DNA of 64,000 nt from JAIQET01 sp035542575 (GCA_035542575.1 DATKLE010000101.1:1-64000), one strand, 5' to 3'; counted from the stretch's first letter, positions 44,327-54,590 are shown. Notes: generated from the sequence alone by a model not told the origin. Numbers and translations: made by a program.

Positions 44327-45406
44327 TTGGAAACTTCTGACAGCCCGGCTGCACCTGTGCCAGCCTCGCCCGCAAACCCGCCCGAACCTGCCTTCAAGGA
44401 CCGCAGTACTGGCCTGCTCGTCCTGGGCATCATTGAAATTGCCGGTGGTGCTTTCGCGGCGCTGGCCATCCCATTCGTTTTCCTCTCCGCGATTCTCATG
44501 CGCAAAGGCGGCGGGCCGGCGATGCCCTTGCGCAGTTTCGCCGTCACTTGCCTGACCTATGCCCTGCTCGCAGTCGTGCTTGTCACCCTCGGCATAGGCG
44601 CAACCAAAGCCAAGCGCTGGGCCTGGGCGTTGAACCTTGTCGTCTCCTGGATCTGGCTGATCACCGGAGTGATGGTCACCATCATGCTTATCGCCGTTGT
44701 GCCTTCGAGCATCCTGGCGGGCATGCGCACCGCGGCATCGCAGAACCCCAGTGCGCCTCCCGTGCCCGCGGGGTTCATGGCGGTCATTGTCACCTTCATG
44801 ATCGTGGTCGCAGCCGTTTTCCTGGTCGTGCTTCCCCTGATTTTCCTGCTGTTTTACCGAAGCAAGAACGTGGAGCTGACCTGCAAGCAACGCGACCCGG
44901 TGGAGCGCTGGACCGACCGGCGACCGCTGCCGGTGACGGCGCTGGCCCTGCTTGCCGCCGCCAGCGCCGCCTACTACCTGGTGCTGAGTGTCGCCACTCC
45001 ACTGTTCCCGTTTTTTGGCAGATACCTTACCGGCAGGCCAGCCACGGCGCTATTCCTTCTGTTCGCCGTCGTTGACACCTACATTGCAGTCGCCTTCTTG
45101 CGCTTGAAGTTGGTGGGCTGGTGGGTGGCGCTGGTTGCGATCCTTCTTCGTCTGTCGTCTTCGGCCATCACCATCGGCCGCGCCAACCTGCTGGAAGCCT
45201 ATTCGAAAATGGGCTGGTCGCCCCAGCAACTGGAGGCCATCAGCATGAACCCCATGTTTCGGGGCAACGCCATCCTGTGGTGGAGCATGATGTTCATGGT
45301 GCTGTATTTTGGATTTCTGCTCTGGCTGAAGCGGTACTTCCGCGCACCCGCTCCTGCCAGCTACACTGGATTCAGCGATTCGACTCCGATTCAACCAGGA
45401 AGCTAA
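44327..45406 (+). CDS. multi-pass membrane protein of unknown function
   Basis: About 359 residues. I take the TTG behind a perfect GAGGAGG as start; a GTG eight codons earlier lacks such a site. A Pro/Ala N-terminus is followed by about eight hydrophobic helices (STGLLVLGIIEIAGGAFAAL, LTYALLAVVLVTLGIGATKA, LVVSWIWLITGVMVTIMLIA and others). No motif pointing to a transporter or enzyme class. It ends 2 bp before the pterin dehydratase gene. Confidence 0.7.
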   Translation: METSDSPAAPVPASPANPPEPAFKDRSTGLLVLGIIEIAGGAFAALAIPFVFLSAILMRKGGGPAMPLRSFAVTCLTYALLAVVLVTLGIGATKAKRWAWALNLVVSWIWLITGVMVTIMLIAVVPSSILAGMRTAASQNPSAPPVPAGFMAVIVTFMIVVAAVFLVVLPLIFLLFYRSKNVELTCKQRDPVERWTDRRPLPVTALALLAAASAAYYLVLSVATPLFPFFGRYLTGRPATALFLLFAVVDTYIAVAFLRLKLVGWWVALVAILLRLSSSAITIGRANLLEAYSKMGWSPQQLEAISMNPMFRGNAILWWSMMFMVLYFGFLLWLKRYFRAPAPASYTGFSDSTPIQPGS

Positions 45407-45408
45407 CC

Positions 45409-45738
45409 ATGTCCGAGCTCGCCAGCAAGACTTGTGTTCCCTGCCGCGGAGGAGTTCCCGCGATGAAGGGTGGGGACCTGGAGAAGCTTCACCGCGAAGT
45501 GCCGCTGTGGAAGGTGGTGAACGAGCACCACATCACCCGAACCTTTGTTTTTCCAGATTTCAAGCAGGCGCTGGACTTCGTCAATCGCGTGGGCGAGATT
45601 GCGGAACAGCAGGGCCACCATCCGGACCTCCTGCTGGCTTGGGGGCGCGCCGAAGTCACTCTGTGGACCCATAAAATAGACGGTCTCACCGAGAGCGACT
45701 TCATTATGGCGGCGAAGATCGACCAGCTTTACCGGTGA
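45409..45738 (+). CDS. pterin-4a-carbinolamine dehydratase
   Basis: 109 residues. Recycles the oxidised pterin of aromatic amino-acid hydroxylases. Motifs: LHREVPLWKVVNEHHITRTF, DFVNRVGEIAEQQGHHPDLL and the histidine in TLWTHKIDGLTESDF. ATG in frame with a longer open region upstream that belongs to a shadow of the membrane gene. No phenylalanine hydroxylase is in the window. Confidence 0.93.
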   Translation: MSELASKTCVPCRGGVPAMKGGDLEKLHREVPLWKVVNEHHITRTFVFPDFKQALDFVNRVGEIAEQQGHHPDLLLAWGRAEVTLWTHKIDGLTESDFIMAAKIDQLYR

Positions 45739-45838
45739 GCGCTCAGGTTCTCGACACGGAACGGCTAAGCCTCGGCGGCTGAAGTCCTGCCCTTGTCCGA
45801 TCGTTAGATCCATCGCGGCGTACCCATCGCATCTGCAT

Positions 45839-47164
45839 CTAGTCTCCCGTCTCTGCCGTGATAGCGTCGCCACGCGCCCTCCAGCCTTTCATGGCCCACG
45901 CCCACAAGGCTGCGGGCAACAGCATCAGCAAGCCGGTCACAGTGGCAACCCAGCGAACGGAGACGCCCCAATCCAGAAACGCGCCGCACAGGTAGGCGCC
46001 GACGGCGATGGTCAACATGCATAGCGCCATATCGACCGCAAATACGCGTCCCCGGAAACGATCTTCGGTGTTGAGTTGCAGAAGCGTGGTCGAAAACACC
46101 CACACCGTAGATCCGCCGCAGTGCCCGACGATGATACAGAGGCAGGCAAGCCACACGTTGGGCGCGCCTCCCAGCGCGGCATACCCCACGACCACCGCCA
46201 GGTAGCCGAGGAGAATCCCCACGCGGAGTCTCCGATCTTCGTGGCCAGCGACTCGGGCCGCGAACAGAGGCCCAGCCAGAGCTCCCACACCGCGGGCGCC
46301 AAGCAGCAGGCTCATCCCTAACATGGCGCCGCGGTCCGGATCTGCACTGCCCAGGTGTACGGGAAACACCCGCCGGCCCATGACGGTGAACAGCACCCAG
46401 CTCGGCCCGATCATCAGATTGCCGGCTTTCACGAACATGGTGACCAGCAGGCCGCGGTCGGCACGGACGTAGCGCGCCCCTTCCACCAGCGGAGAGAAAT
46501 CCAGCAAATCGCGCACCCGCAGCGGCGCGGCTGCTCGCGCGTGCGGCTCGTCGAAGTGCATGCCCGCAAGCAGGGCTGCCGATGCCACAAACGAAAGCGC
46601 ATTCAGTACGAACACTGCGTCCCGCCCCAGCAGCGCGGCTACCACTCCGCCCACCGTCGCACCCAACATCAGATTGAGCGACCACGTCGTCGAAGACAGT
46701 GTGTTGGCCAGGATGACATCTTCGCGAGGAGTGATATTGGGAATAACAGAATTGCGCGCCGGCTCGAAGAAACCGGCCATCAGGGTTTCCAGCAGCAGCA
46801 GCGGATAGATCAACCAAACCATGGACCGCGACCGCACCAGCAGCATCGAGAGCACGATCACGACGCGAGCCAGGTCGGCCGCAATCATGACCTGCTTGCG
46901 GCGCATGCGGTCGTTCACGATTCCGGCCGTAGGACCGATGAACGTGAGCGGCAGGACCTGTAACACCAGCGCCAGCGCCACCGAACTGGCGCGTCCGGTC
47001 AGTTGCAGCAGCAGGCTGTAGATGGCCAGGGTGTAGAACCAGTCGCCGATCTCGCTGACAATCTGCGCCAGCCATAGGCGCCGGAAATTCCGGTTACGCC
47101 GCACCAGGCGCACATAGGCCGAGACGGAGATCGTCGTGCGTTCGAGTTCGGGTTGCGGTTCCAT
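45839..47164 (-). CDS. MFS transporter (EntS/MFS_3-like exporter)
   Basis: 441 residues, twelve expected helices. FRRLWLAQIVSEIGDWFYTL at the N-terminus and GIVNDRMRRKQVMIAADLAR (motif A between helices 2 and 3) are typical of MFS_3 exporters; FFEPARNSVIPNI and STTWSLNLMLGATVGG follow. ATG chosen; a TTG eight codons upstream is possible. Substrate cannot be predicted. Divergent from the deoxyribosyltransferase gene. Confidence 0.9.
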   Translation of the reverse strand: MEPQPELERTTISVSAYVRLVRRNRNFRRLWLAQIVSEIGDWFYTLAIYSLLLQLTGRASSVALALVLQVLPLTFIGPTAGIVNDRMRRKQVMIAADLARVVIVLSMLLVRSRSMVWLIYPLLLLETLMAGFFEPARNSVIPNITPREDVILANTLSSTTWSLNLMLGATVGGVVAALLGRDAVFVLNALSFVASAALLAGMHFDEPHARAAAPLRVRDLLDFSPLVEGARYVRADRGLLVTMFVKAGNLMIGPSWVLFTVMGRRVFPVHLGSADPDRGAMLGMSLLLGARGVGALAGPLFAARVAGHEDRRLRVGILLGYLAVVVGYAALGGAPNVWLACLCIIVGHCGGSTVWVFSTTLLQLNTEDRFRGRVFAVDMALCMLTIAVGAYLCGAFLDWGVSVRWVATVTGLLMLLPAALWAWAMKGWRARGDAITAETGD

Positions 47165-47308
47165 GAATTCAGGTGATACATTTCGCAAGCGTTGAAAACT
47201 GCCCCAGCGTGCGAAGGAGACAGTTTCTCACGAAGCGCGGTAAGAAACAGGCGGCACCACTCGTATATAGTTGTCTGTTTAAAGTACGACTGTCCCGAGC
47301 ACACCACC

Positions 47309-47755
47309 ATGAAGATCTATCTTGCGGGACCGCTTTTCACCACCGCGGAGCGCGAGTTTAACCACGAGTTGGCGCGCCTGCTCCGGCGGTCCGGCCATAA
47401 AGTGTGGCTTCCCCAGGACTATGAGCAACGAAAGGCCAAGGCTGCTGTGGTCTTTCGCAAGGACGTGGAGGGGGTCGATTGGGCCGATGTGGTGGTCGCC
47501 AATATGGATGGCGCGGACCCTGACTCCGGCACCTGCTGGGAGTGCGGATACGCCTACAAGAAGAAGCCGGTCATTGTTTTTCGCACCGATTTCAGGGCCG
47601 GCGACCAGCCCGGCAAAGCGCCCTATAACCTGATGCTGACCGAGTCGGCCACCGTTCATATTGAGGCCCCATTTACCGACACCAAGAACCTGGCGAGACG
47701 AATTGCCAATTCCCTCCGCGCACAGAAAGCAAAGAGGCGCAGCCGCGCCTCGTGA
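47309..47755 (+). CDS. nucleoside 2-deoxyribosyltransferase
   Basis: 148 residues beginning KIYLAGPLFTTAEREFNHEL. It has the family's Rossmann-like fold signature, the D-x-DWAD region (DVEGVDWADVVVANMDGADP) and the substrate Glu loop DSGTCWECGYAYKKKP. Family members exchange or hydrolyse nucleobases of deoxynucleosides; relatives act in nucleotide salvage, and the wider fold is shared by TIR and SLOG domains. It overlaps the following membrane-protein gene by four bases (GTGA). Confidence 0.88.
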   Translation: MKIYLAGPLFTTAEREFNHELARLLRRSGHKVWLPQDYEQRKAKAAVVFRKDVEGVDWADVVVANMDGADPDSGTCWECGYAYKKKPVIVFRTDFRAGDQPGKAPYNLMLTESATVHIEAPFTDTKNLARRIANSLRAQKAKRRSRAS

Positions 47756-48720
47756 GGGTATTCATGCCGTTTCCAGAAAGTCTCGAAACTCATTTCGCCA
47801 ATGATGGGGGCGGAAACAACTCGAATAAGGATTTATTCGACGCCGTTTGGGAGATGGTGAAGGAGTGTGGCGAGGAAGAACGCCACTTCAATACTCTCCA
47901 GAGTACCTATAGGGGCGTCGCCTCCACTTGGATTCTGGCCAGCTTGGGAGCTGTGGGCTATCTGCTCTACGGCACGGACGGCAGCCCCTATCAGCCACGA
48001 ATGGCCACCATTGTCTGCCTGCTGGGATCGGCTGGTGTGCTCTCACTCTGGCGGCTTGACCTGCAGGTGTACCACAAATTGCTGGTTGCCGTTTTCGAGG
48101 AAGGCTGGAAGTTGGAGCGCTCGTTCGAATGGCTGCCCCGTTTCCGTACCAATATGCACAACATCGATCGCAAACGGCTGAGTGACCGCGACCACGTGGG
48201 CACAAAGCTTGCCTGGTTTTATTTTGTGGCGGCGCTCTTTCTAGCTCTGGCGGGCCTTTACCTCGCATGTACGGCCATGAGATACCATGGCGACCCCTGG
48301 TATCGTTGGTGCCTGGCGTCCGTGTTGCTGACTGCTTTTCTCGTCTCCTATTTCTATATGACCACCCGCAAGCGGCTGTTGAAAGATGCGGACTTTGAGC
48401 GGCACTACGCCGAAACCCGTGACCTGGTCCGTGACCGCCTGATGGCGGCTGTGCCGCGCGCTCCACGGTTGCAGGTAAATGACCAGAACGAAGGATTGCG
48501 AGTCCAGTATGAGGACAGGTTTCTCTTCGATATGGTGAAAGATGCGGCCAACCAGAAAATCCAACTTTGGATTTCGCTCAATCCGCCGGAGGGATTGGAG
48601 ATCGTTTGGTCGAGTGGTGACGACTGCTTTGCCGTGGACGACACCGCCGAACCGATCGAGACGTGCATCGCCCGTCTGGTCAATGACAAGGTAGGCCCGC
48701 ACACCCTCGTATTTCCCTAA
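47752..48720 (+). CDS. four-helix membrane protein coupled to the deoxyribosyltransferase
   Basis: 322 residues from the overlapping GTG (or 318 from the ATG at 47764). Layout: soluble N-terminal 55 residues, two helices (TWILASLGAVGYLLYG, ATIVCLLGSAGVLSLW), an amphipathic linker WKLERSFEWLPRFRTNMHNI, two more helices (WFYFVAALFLALAGLYLAC, LASVLLTAFLVSYFYM), then about 110 residues of soluble alpha/beta domain. No family recognised with certainty; the two-helix pairs with a charged linker recall SLATT/2TM effectors. Base composition is a little lower in GC than the neighbours. Confidence 0.7.
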   Translation: MRVFMPFPESLETHFANDGGGNNSNKDLFDAVWEMVKECGEEERHFNTLQSTYRGVASTWILASLGAVGYLLYGTDGSPYQPRMATIVCLLGSAGVLSLWRLDLQVYHKLLVAVFEEGWKLERSFEWLPRFRTNMHNIDRKRLSDRDHVGTKLAWFYFVAALFLALAGLYLACTAMRYHGDPWYRWCLASVLLTAFLVSYFYMTTRKRLLKDADFERHYAETRDLVRDRLMAAVPRAPRLQVNDQNEGLRVQYEDRFLFDMVKDAANQKIQLWISLNPPEGLEIVWSSGDDCFAVDDTAEPIETCIARLVNDKVGPHTLVFP

Positions 48721-48783
48721 TCCCTTCCGTGTCTTCGGCGGTATCCCTGTCCGCAATCGCCCGAAGGCAAATATAATCCGCTT

Positions 48784-49116
48784 ATGCTCACCGAGTCACA
48801 GTTTCGCCAGCATGGGGACAGTGCACTGCAATCCCTAAAACAGAGTCTGATTGCCGCGGAGGATTCCGCCGATTTCGAAGTAGAAGACCAGGCCGGCGCG
48901 CTGCACCTTTCTTTCGAAGACGGCAGCCGCTTCGTCATCTCGCCCAACGCCCCGGCCCGGCAGATTTGGATTTCCGCGCTGGCCACCAGCTTCAAGCTGG
49001 ACTGGTCGGACACCGACCGGGACTTCGTGCTGGCGAAGACGGGAGAAAAGCTCAAGCCGCTGGTGACTCGCCTGATTAACCAGCAACTCGGGGAAGAAGC
49101 AGTGACTCTTCCATAG
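48784..49116 (+). CDS. cyaY: frataxin-like iron donor protein CyaY
   Basis: 110 residues. Iron-binding regulator/donor for Fe-S cluster assembly. Pattern matches bacterial frataxin: acidic first helix (LTESQFRQHGDSALQSLKQS), AEDSADFEVEDQAGALHLSF, the strand GSRFVISPNAPARQIWISAL and FKLDWSDTDRDFVLAKTGEK. Plus-strand, convergent with ypdA, whose stop is 39 bp away. Confidence 0.85.
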   Translation: MLTESQFRQHGDSALQSLKQSLIAAEDSADFEVEDQAGALHLSFEDGSRFVISPNAPARQIWISALATSFKLDWSDTDRDFVLAKTGEKLKPLVTRLINQQLGEEAVTLP

Positions 49117-49155
49117 TGGGGTTTTGCTCGGTACTCGGTGCTCGCAACTCGGTAC

Positions 49156-50208
49156 TCACTCGCTGCTCGGCCCCAGCTTCAATCTCAGATCGGCCGCGAT
49201 CTGTTTGCCGTGGAAGCGTCCGTTCTCGATGAAGATCTCGTTGGTGCGCGAGCCCGCCACAATCACTCCCGCCACGTAGATGCCGGGCACGTTGCTCTCC
49301 AGCGTCTCCGGATCGCACGCCGGACGGCATTGTTCGCCCAGGAGATCGATTCCCAGGGCGCGCAGAAAGTCGTAGTCGGGATGATAGCCAATCAGGGCGA
49401 AGACAAAATCATTCTTCAGGCGCTGGGTGCCGTCGGGCGTCTTCACTACTACGTAATCGGTTCCAATCTCCTGCACCGTGCTGTTGAAGTAGGCGGCAAT
49501 CTCGCCGTTCTTCACGCGGTTCTCGATGTCGGGCCGCACCCAATACTTGATGTGATAATGCAGCTGGGCGTCGCGGTGAACGATGGTGACCCGCGACCCA
49601 TGCCGCCATAGATCGAGGGCCGCTTCCGCCGCGGAGTTCTTGCCGCCCACCACCACCACATCGCTGTCATAAAACGGATGCGGCTCGCGGTAGTAGTGGA
49701 ACACCTTGGGCAAGTCCTCTCCCCGCACCCCCAGCTGGTTGGCGAGATCGTAGTATCCGGTGCACACGATGATCTTGCGCGCGCGATAATCGTGAATTCC
49801 CGCCGAACGATCGGTCGCGGTCACGCGAAAGTTCCCGTCCTCCCCGGTCACCGTCTTCACCCACTGGTACTGGCAGATGCGCAAATGGTAATGTTCTGCC
49901 ACTTTGCGGTAGTACTCCAGCGCCTCCTGGCGGGTGGGCTTCTGGTGAGCGGTGTTGAAGGGGATGTCGCCAATTTCCAGCAGCTCCGGGGTGGTGAAGA
50001 ACACCATATTCGCCGGATAGTTGTAGATGGAGTTCACGACACAGCCCTTCTCAAGAATCAACACCTTCAGGCCGACCTTGTGCGCTTCAATAGCGCACGC
50101 CAAACCGGTGGGGCCGGCACCGATGATGAGCACGTCCGTCCAGGTGTCAGGACGCGAGTGTGCCTGAGCGCGGGGCAGCGTGGCGGGAGTGTGTTCCGTC
50201 GTTGCCAA
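49156..50208 (-). CDS. ypdA: YpdA-family FAD/NADPH disulfide reductase (putative bacillithiol disulfide reductase)
   Basis: 350 residues from a TTG behind CAGGAAC; a TTG 22 codons earlier is the other option, and no ATG fits. FAD site DVLIIGAGPTGLACAIEA, the YpdA stretch YPANMVFFTTPELLEIGDIP, NADPH site VVVVGGKNSAAEAALDL, and a C-terminal FAD motif GIYVAGVIVAG. No CxxC redox pair, as in YpdA and unlike thioredoxin reductase. Suggests bacillithiol metabolism; bshABC genes are not in the window. Confidence 0.88.
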   Translation of the reverse strand: MATTEHTPATLPRAQAHSRPDTWTDVLIIGAGPTGLACAIEAHKVGLKVLILEKGCVVNSIYNYPANMVFFTTPELLEIGDIPFNTAHQKPTRQEALEYYRKVAEHYHLRICQYQWVKTVTGEDGNFRVTATDRSAGIHDYRARKIIVCTGYYDLANQLGVRGEDLPKVFHYYREPHPFYDSDVVVVGGKNSAAEAALDLWRHGSRVTIVHRDAQLHYHIKYWVRPDIENRVKNGEIAAYFNSTVQEIGTDYVVVKTPDGTQRLKNDFVFALIGYHPDYDFLRALGIDLLGEQCRPACDPETLESNVPGIYVAGVIVAGSRTNEIFIENGRFHGKQIAADLRLKLGPSSE

Positions 50209-50404
50209 AGGTCGGTTCCTGTCGTCTCGCAGAGGGGCTGACGACGCGCCCCAAGCGCTTCCTTGAACCCACAAATTCTAGCACGCAGCCACAGAGCAGA
50301 TTCTCCGCGTCACCCGCAGCTGTGCGGCCGCTCACAATGGAGCAGGTCAGCGGCAGTATAATTTTGGTGTTGGTCTCATCCTACGCACGGATCAGGAGCG
50401 CGCT

Positions 50405-51814
<1,410 letters not shown>

Positions 51815-51838
51815 AGAAGCTCGTATCCAAGAGTTGTG

Positions 51839-52594
51839 ATGATTGATGATGATGAATTCAGCGCTAATCTGTTCAAGCAGCTACTCGAACTCTGGGTGAA
51901 TCCGGAACTCGGAAGGCGCAAGGCTGCAGGGCTCCTGGATGACTCGTTTCGCCTCTACGCGGCACAGGTGGTTATGCACGTAGAGCGGCCAAATGAGGTA
52001 AGGATTAACCAGGAAGTCCGGGCGCTAATGCGGGCTAGGGCTACAAGGGGGATTTCAAAAGGCGAGTGGGTAACATCGAGAGATTTCAGCGACATAGTAG
52101 ACCTGGCACTGCCAGACGACGAACCAGACTCAGCCCATATTACAGCCATACTCCACAACGGCAAGTGGTTTATCAAGTTCGATTTCAGATACAACTCTGG
52201 CAGGATTAGACAGACCGCCGCAGCGGCGCGTGAGTTCTTAGCTTCTGCAAAATCCGCCCTAGAGAAAGGCCATCTTCACCCATCAGTGGACTGCCTATTT
52301 AGTGCGGTCGAACTATTGGGAAAGGCCTTCCTGCTTGCTCTGCCAGATGATAGGGTGGTCAAGAGTAGGACACATTCCTTCATTGCGTCGCGCCTCAATC
52401 TTGGGTCCAAGCATGGTATTCACTACGGTCGTTATGCCGGGTTGGTCAATCGACTGTCGGAACTTCGCCCCGCCGCACGATATCTGAAGCGCCCCCTTGA
52501 AGTAACCAAGAACGAGATGGAGGAAATGATCGCCACTGCCGAATCAATGTTCGCAGAGGCATCGTCACACGCCAGAACTGCATTTCTGACCTGA
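51839..52594 (+). CDS. HEPN-like protein of unknown function, atypical composition
   Basis: 251 residues from the ATG (a GTG one codon earlier is possible). The N-terminal half is mixed alpha/beta. The C-terminal half, REFLASAKSALEKGHLHPSV then DCLFSAVELLGKAFLLAL, is an all-helical pattern resembling HEPN domains, but I do not see a clean Rx4-6H motif, so RNase activity is uncertain. Codons such as AGG, AGA, ATA and CTA are frequent here and rare in the neighbours, and GC is lower: signs of transfer. A toxin-antitoxin pair follows. Confidence 0.6.
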   Translation: MIDDDEFSANLFKQLLELWVNPELGRRKAAGLLDDSFRLYAAQVVMHVERPNEVRINQEVRALMRARATRGISKGEWVTSRDFSDIVDLALPDDEPDSAHITAILHNGKWFIKFDFRYNSGRIRQTAAAAREFLASAKSALEKGHLHPSVDCLFSAVELLGKAFLLALPDDRVVKSRTHSFIASRLNLGSKHGIHYGRYAGLVNRLSELRPAARYLKRPLEVTKNEMEEMIATAESMFAEASSHARTAFLT

Positions 52595-52670
52595 GCGCTG
52601 GCGGCTGGTCCTTTAATGGGAACACGAATCCGGCCGACGAGCACGCTTAGCCCTCTCCTTCTCGGGCGAG

Positions 52671-52722
52671 TTGACATTAGCCCAAGTCAACTGTACAGTT
52701 TGATTAGGCGAACTGTCTAGTT
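52671..52722 (+). promoter_or_regulatory. promoter and palindromic operators of the second toxin-antitoxin pair
   Basis: -35 TTGACA (52671-52676), 17-bp spacer, -10 TACAGT (52694-52699). The -10 lies inside a perfect palindrome AACTGTACAGTT (52689-52700); a near copy, AACTGTCTAGTT (52711-52722), follows with centres 22 bp apart, two helical turns, directly before the ATG. GTTGAC/GTCAAC also form an outer inverted repeat (52670-52691). Typical antitoxin autoregulation layout. Confidence 0.75.
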
Positions 52723-52723
52723 T

Positions 52724-53002
52724 ATGAATCACAGCATCGTTGTCACCGCGTTAGACGCGCGGACCCACTTCGGTAAGCTTCTGCGGCGCCTTGAGGATGA
52801 GGGCCGATCGCTGGTCATTGAGAAGCGCGGCCAGCCACGCGCCATCCTGCTCAGCATTCGCGACTATGTACGACTCGCGCTTCCTGAGCCAGAGGTCCTT
52901 CGCGTCATCGGAGAGGAATCGCGGGGCAAGCGGACGAACAAGCTGAGCGCCCTGCAGGTTGACCGGGTCATCAAGGCCGCCCGCCGAAGCAAGCGGCGAT
53001 GA
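52724..53002 (+). CDS. Phd/YefM-type antitoxin
   Basis: 92 residues. VVTALDARTHFGKLLRRLED followed by SLVIEKRGQPRAILLSI is the Phd fold pattern; the tail (KRTNKLSALQVDRVIKAARR) is basic. It overlaps the toxin gene by four bases (ATGA). No Shine-Dalgarno; the ATG follows an operator directly. Confidence 0.88.
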   Translation: MNHSIVVTALDARTHFGKLLRRLEDEGRSLVIEKRGQPRAILLSIRDYVRLALPEPEVLRVIGEESRGKRTNKLSALQVDRVIKAARRSKRR

Positions 53003-53421
53003 TCCCGCTTCGGCTGGTACTCGATACCAACGTGGTGGTGTCGGCCGCGCTCAAGCCCGAGGGGCTGCAACGGACGGTGCTGCTGCTGGCCATGACCCGG
53101 CCTGCCCGCTGGTACGTCTCGGAACCAATCCTCGCGGAATACCGCCTGGTTCTGGCACGGCCTGAACTGAAGATCCGCCGGAGCCTACAGCAACAGCTCC
53201 TGCAGTTGATCAAGAACCATACGCGGCTCGTCCAGCCGACCCACGCGCTGCACGTCACGTCGGATCCCTCGGACAATATATTCGTGGAATGCGCCGACGC
53301 CGCTCGCGCAGACTACCTGGTGACCGGCAACCAGCGGCATTTTCCCAAGCTCTGGAAGAACACCAAGATCATTACTTCGAGCGAATTTCTCAGCGTGATT
53401 GCGCCCCACCTGATTCCGTGA
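52999..53421 (+). CDS. PIN-domain toxin
   Basis: 140 residues, of the longer PIN group (COG1569-like). RLVLDTNVVVSAALKP carries the first Asp, EPILAEYRLVLARPELKI the Glu, DPSDNIFVECADAARADYLV the later Asp pair, and VTGNQRHFPKLW closes the site. Coupled to the antitoxin by ATGA. Probable endoribonuclease. Confidence 0.9.
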   Translation: MIPLRLVLDTNVVVSAALKPEGLQRTVLLLAMTRPARWYVSEPILAEYRLVLARPELKIRRSLQQQLLQLIKNHTRLVQPTHALHVTSDPSDNIFVECADAARADYLVTGNQRHFPKLWKNTKIITSSEFLSVIAPHLIP

Positions 53422-53468
53422 GTTGGCTACCAGGACCCTCCCCAGATCTTTTTGAGTGGCCGACCGCC

Positions 53469-54449
53469 CTACACCCCGAACCGCTCCCGATACGCGCTGG
53501 GGGAAACCCCTGTATGCCTCTGGAACAGGCTGCGGAAGAAGGCGACATCCTGATAGCCCACCGCGTCGCTGATCTCCTGTACGGTGCGATGGTCGCTTTC
53601 CAGCAGGCGCTTGGCGGCGGCGACCCGCAGCTTTTGCAGGTAGGTCAGCGGGCTGTCTCCGGTGGCCTGCTTAAAGCGGCGGACGAAATTTCGCAGGCTC
53701 ATGCCCACCCTGCGGGCTGGCGCATCCAGCGGAAACGTCCTCTGAAAGTTCTCGTGGAGCCATTCCTGGGCACGCGAGATGGAGTCATCCGTATGCTGGG
53801 TTTTTAAGGGGACAATGCCGAATCCCGCCTGCCAGGTGCGGGGGGTCTCGATGAGCAGCGCCTTGGCGCTCTGCATGGCCACCTCGTGGCCGCAGAATCG
53901 CTCCACCAGGTACAGGCTGAGGTCGAGCGCAGCGTGCACGCCACCGCCACAATAGAATCCGTGGTCCTCCGTCACCATCAGCTCCGGCATCCAGTGGACC
54001 CTGGGGTACATCTCGCGGAACCGGTCGGCCAGCGCCCAATGCGTGGTCGCGCGCTTGCCGTCGAGCATGCCCGTCGCGGCAATCAGACCGACGCCGGAGC
54101 AGACGCTGGCGATGGCCGCTCCGCGCTTGTGCCAGCGCCGCAACCAGGGGACGACCGGCGCATTGCGCTCGGCCACGTCGTCAATGCTGAGGCCCGTTGT
54201 CGGAATGAAGATGAGGTCGGTCTTGCGGACGTCGGCCAGCGCTACATCAGGTTTGATGTGGATGTCCCCATCGCATCGTACGGCGCGTCCATCCACTGAC
54301 GCGGTGGTCACTCGAAAGCGAGGGACCGGCTTTGTGCCGGTGAGGATGTTCCACAGCGAGCCCGCGTGGCGGAAGACCTCCATCGGACCGATGGCGGTGG
54401 AAGAAAACGTCTCGTCGAGAAACAGGACGGTTACGTCTGTCATTTGCAT
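53469..54449 (-). CDS. GlxA-family AraC-type regulator with DJ-1/PfpI domain
   Basis: 326 residues. The N-terminal 180 form a DJ-1/PfpI-like domain with the nucleophile-elbow cysteine in IASVCSGVGLIAATG; the C-terminal 100 form an AraC double HTH (RVGMSLRNFVRRFKQATGDS, EISDAVGYQDVAFFRSLFQR). It is divergent from the AhpD-like/DUF6632 pair and probably controls it. The 141-bp intergenic region is the likely operator site; no clear repeat was found. Confidence 0.93.
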   Translation of the reverse strand: MQMTDVTVLFLDETFSSTAIGPMEVFRHAGSLWNILTGTKPVPRFRVTTASVDGRAVRCDGDIHIKPDVALADVRKTDLIFIPTTGLSIDDVAERNAPVVPWLRRWHKRGAAIASVCSGVGLIAATGMLDGKRATTHWALADRFREMYPRVHWMPELMVTEDHGFYCGGGVHAALDLSLYLVERFCGHEVAMQSAKALLIETPRTWQAGFGIVPLKTQHTDDSISRAQEWLHENFQRTFPLDAPARRVGMSLRNFVRRFKQATGDSPLTYLQKLRVAAAKRLLESDHRTVQEISDAVGYQDVAFFRSLFQRHTGVSPSAYRERFGV

Positions 54450-54590
54450 CCTCCCTGAAGGGCGGGGCCATGGCGCAATAACCTATGTACAATGGCATAT
54501 CTGCCATCTTGTTGCAATGCCTTTCTGCAGGTACCCTCGGCACATCGTAGGCAAATCTTCGGAAGAAATAGTGGCCTTAAGGAGGACGGA

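Noticed and set aside
45739..45838. Possible CRISPR, tRNA or ncRNA in gaps
   Set aside because: I looked through all gaps for cloverleaf-like or regularly spaced repeats and found none; the repeats present are palindromes and not arrays.
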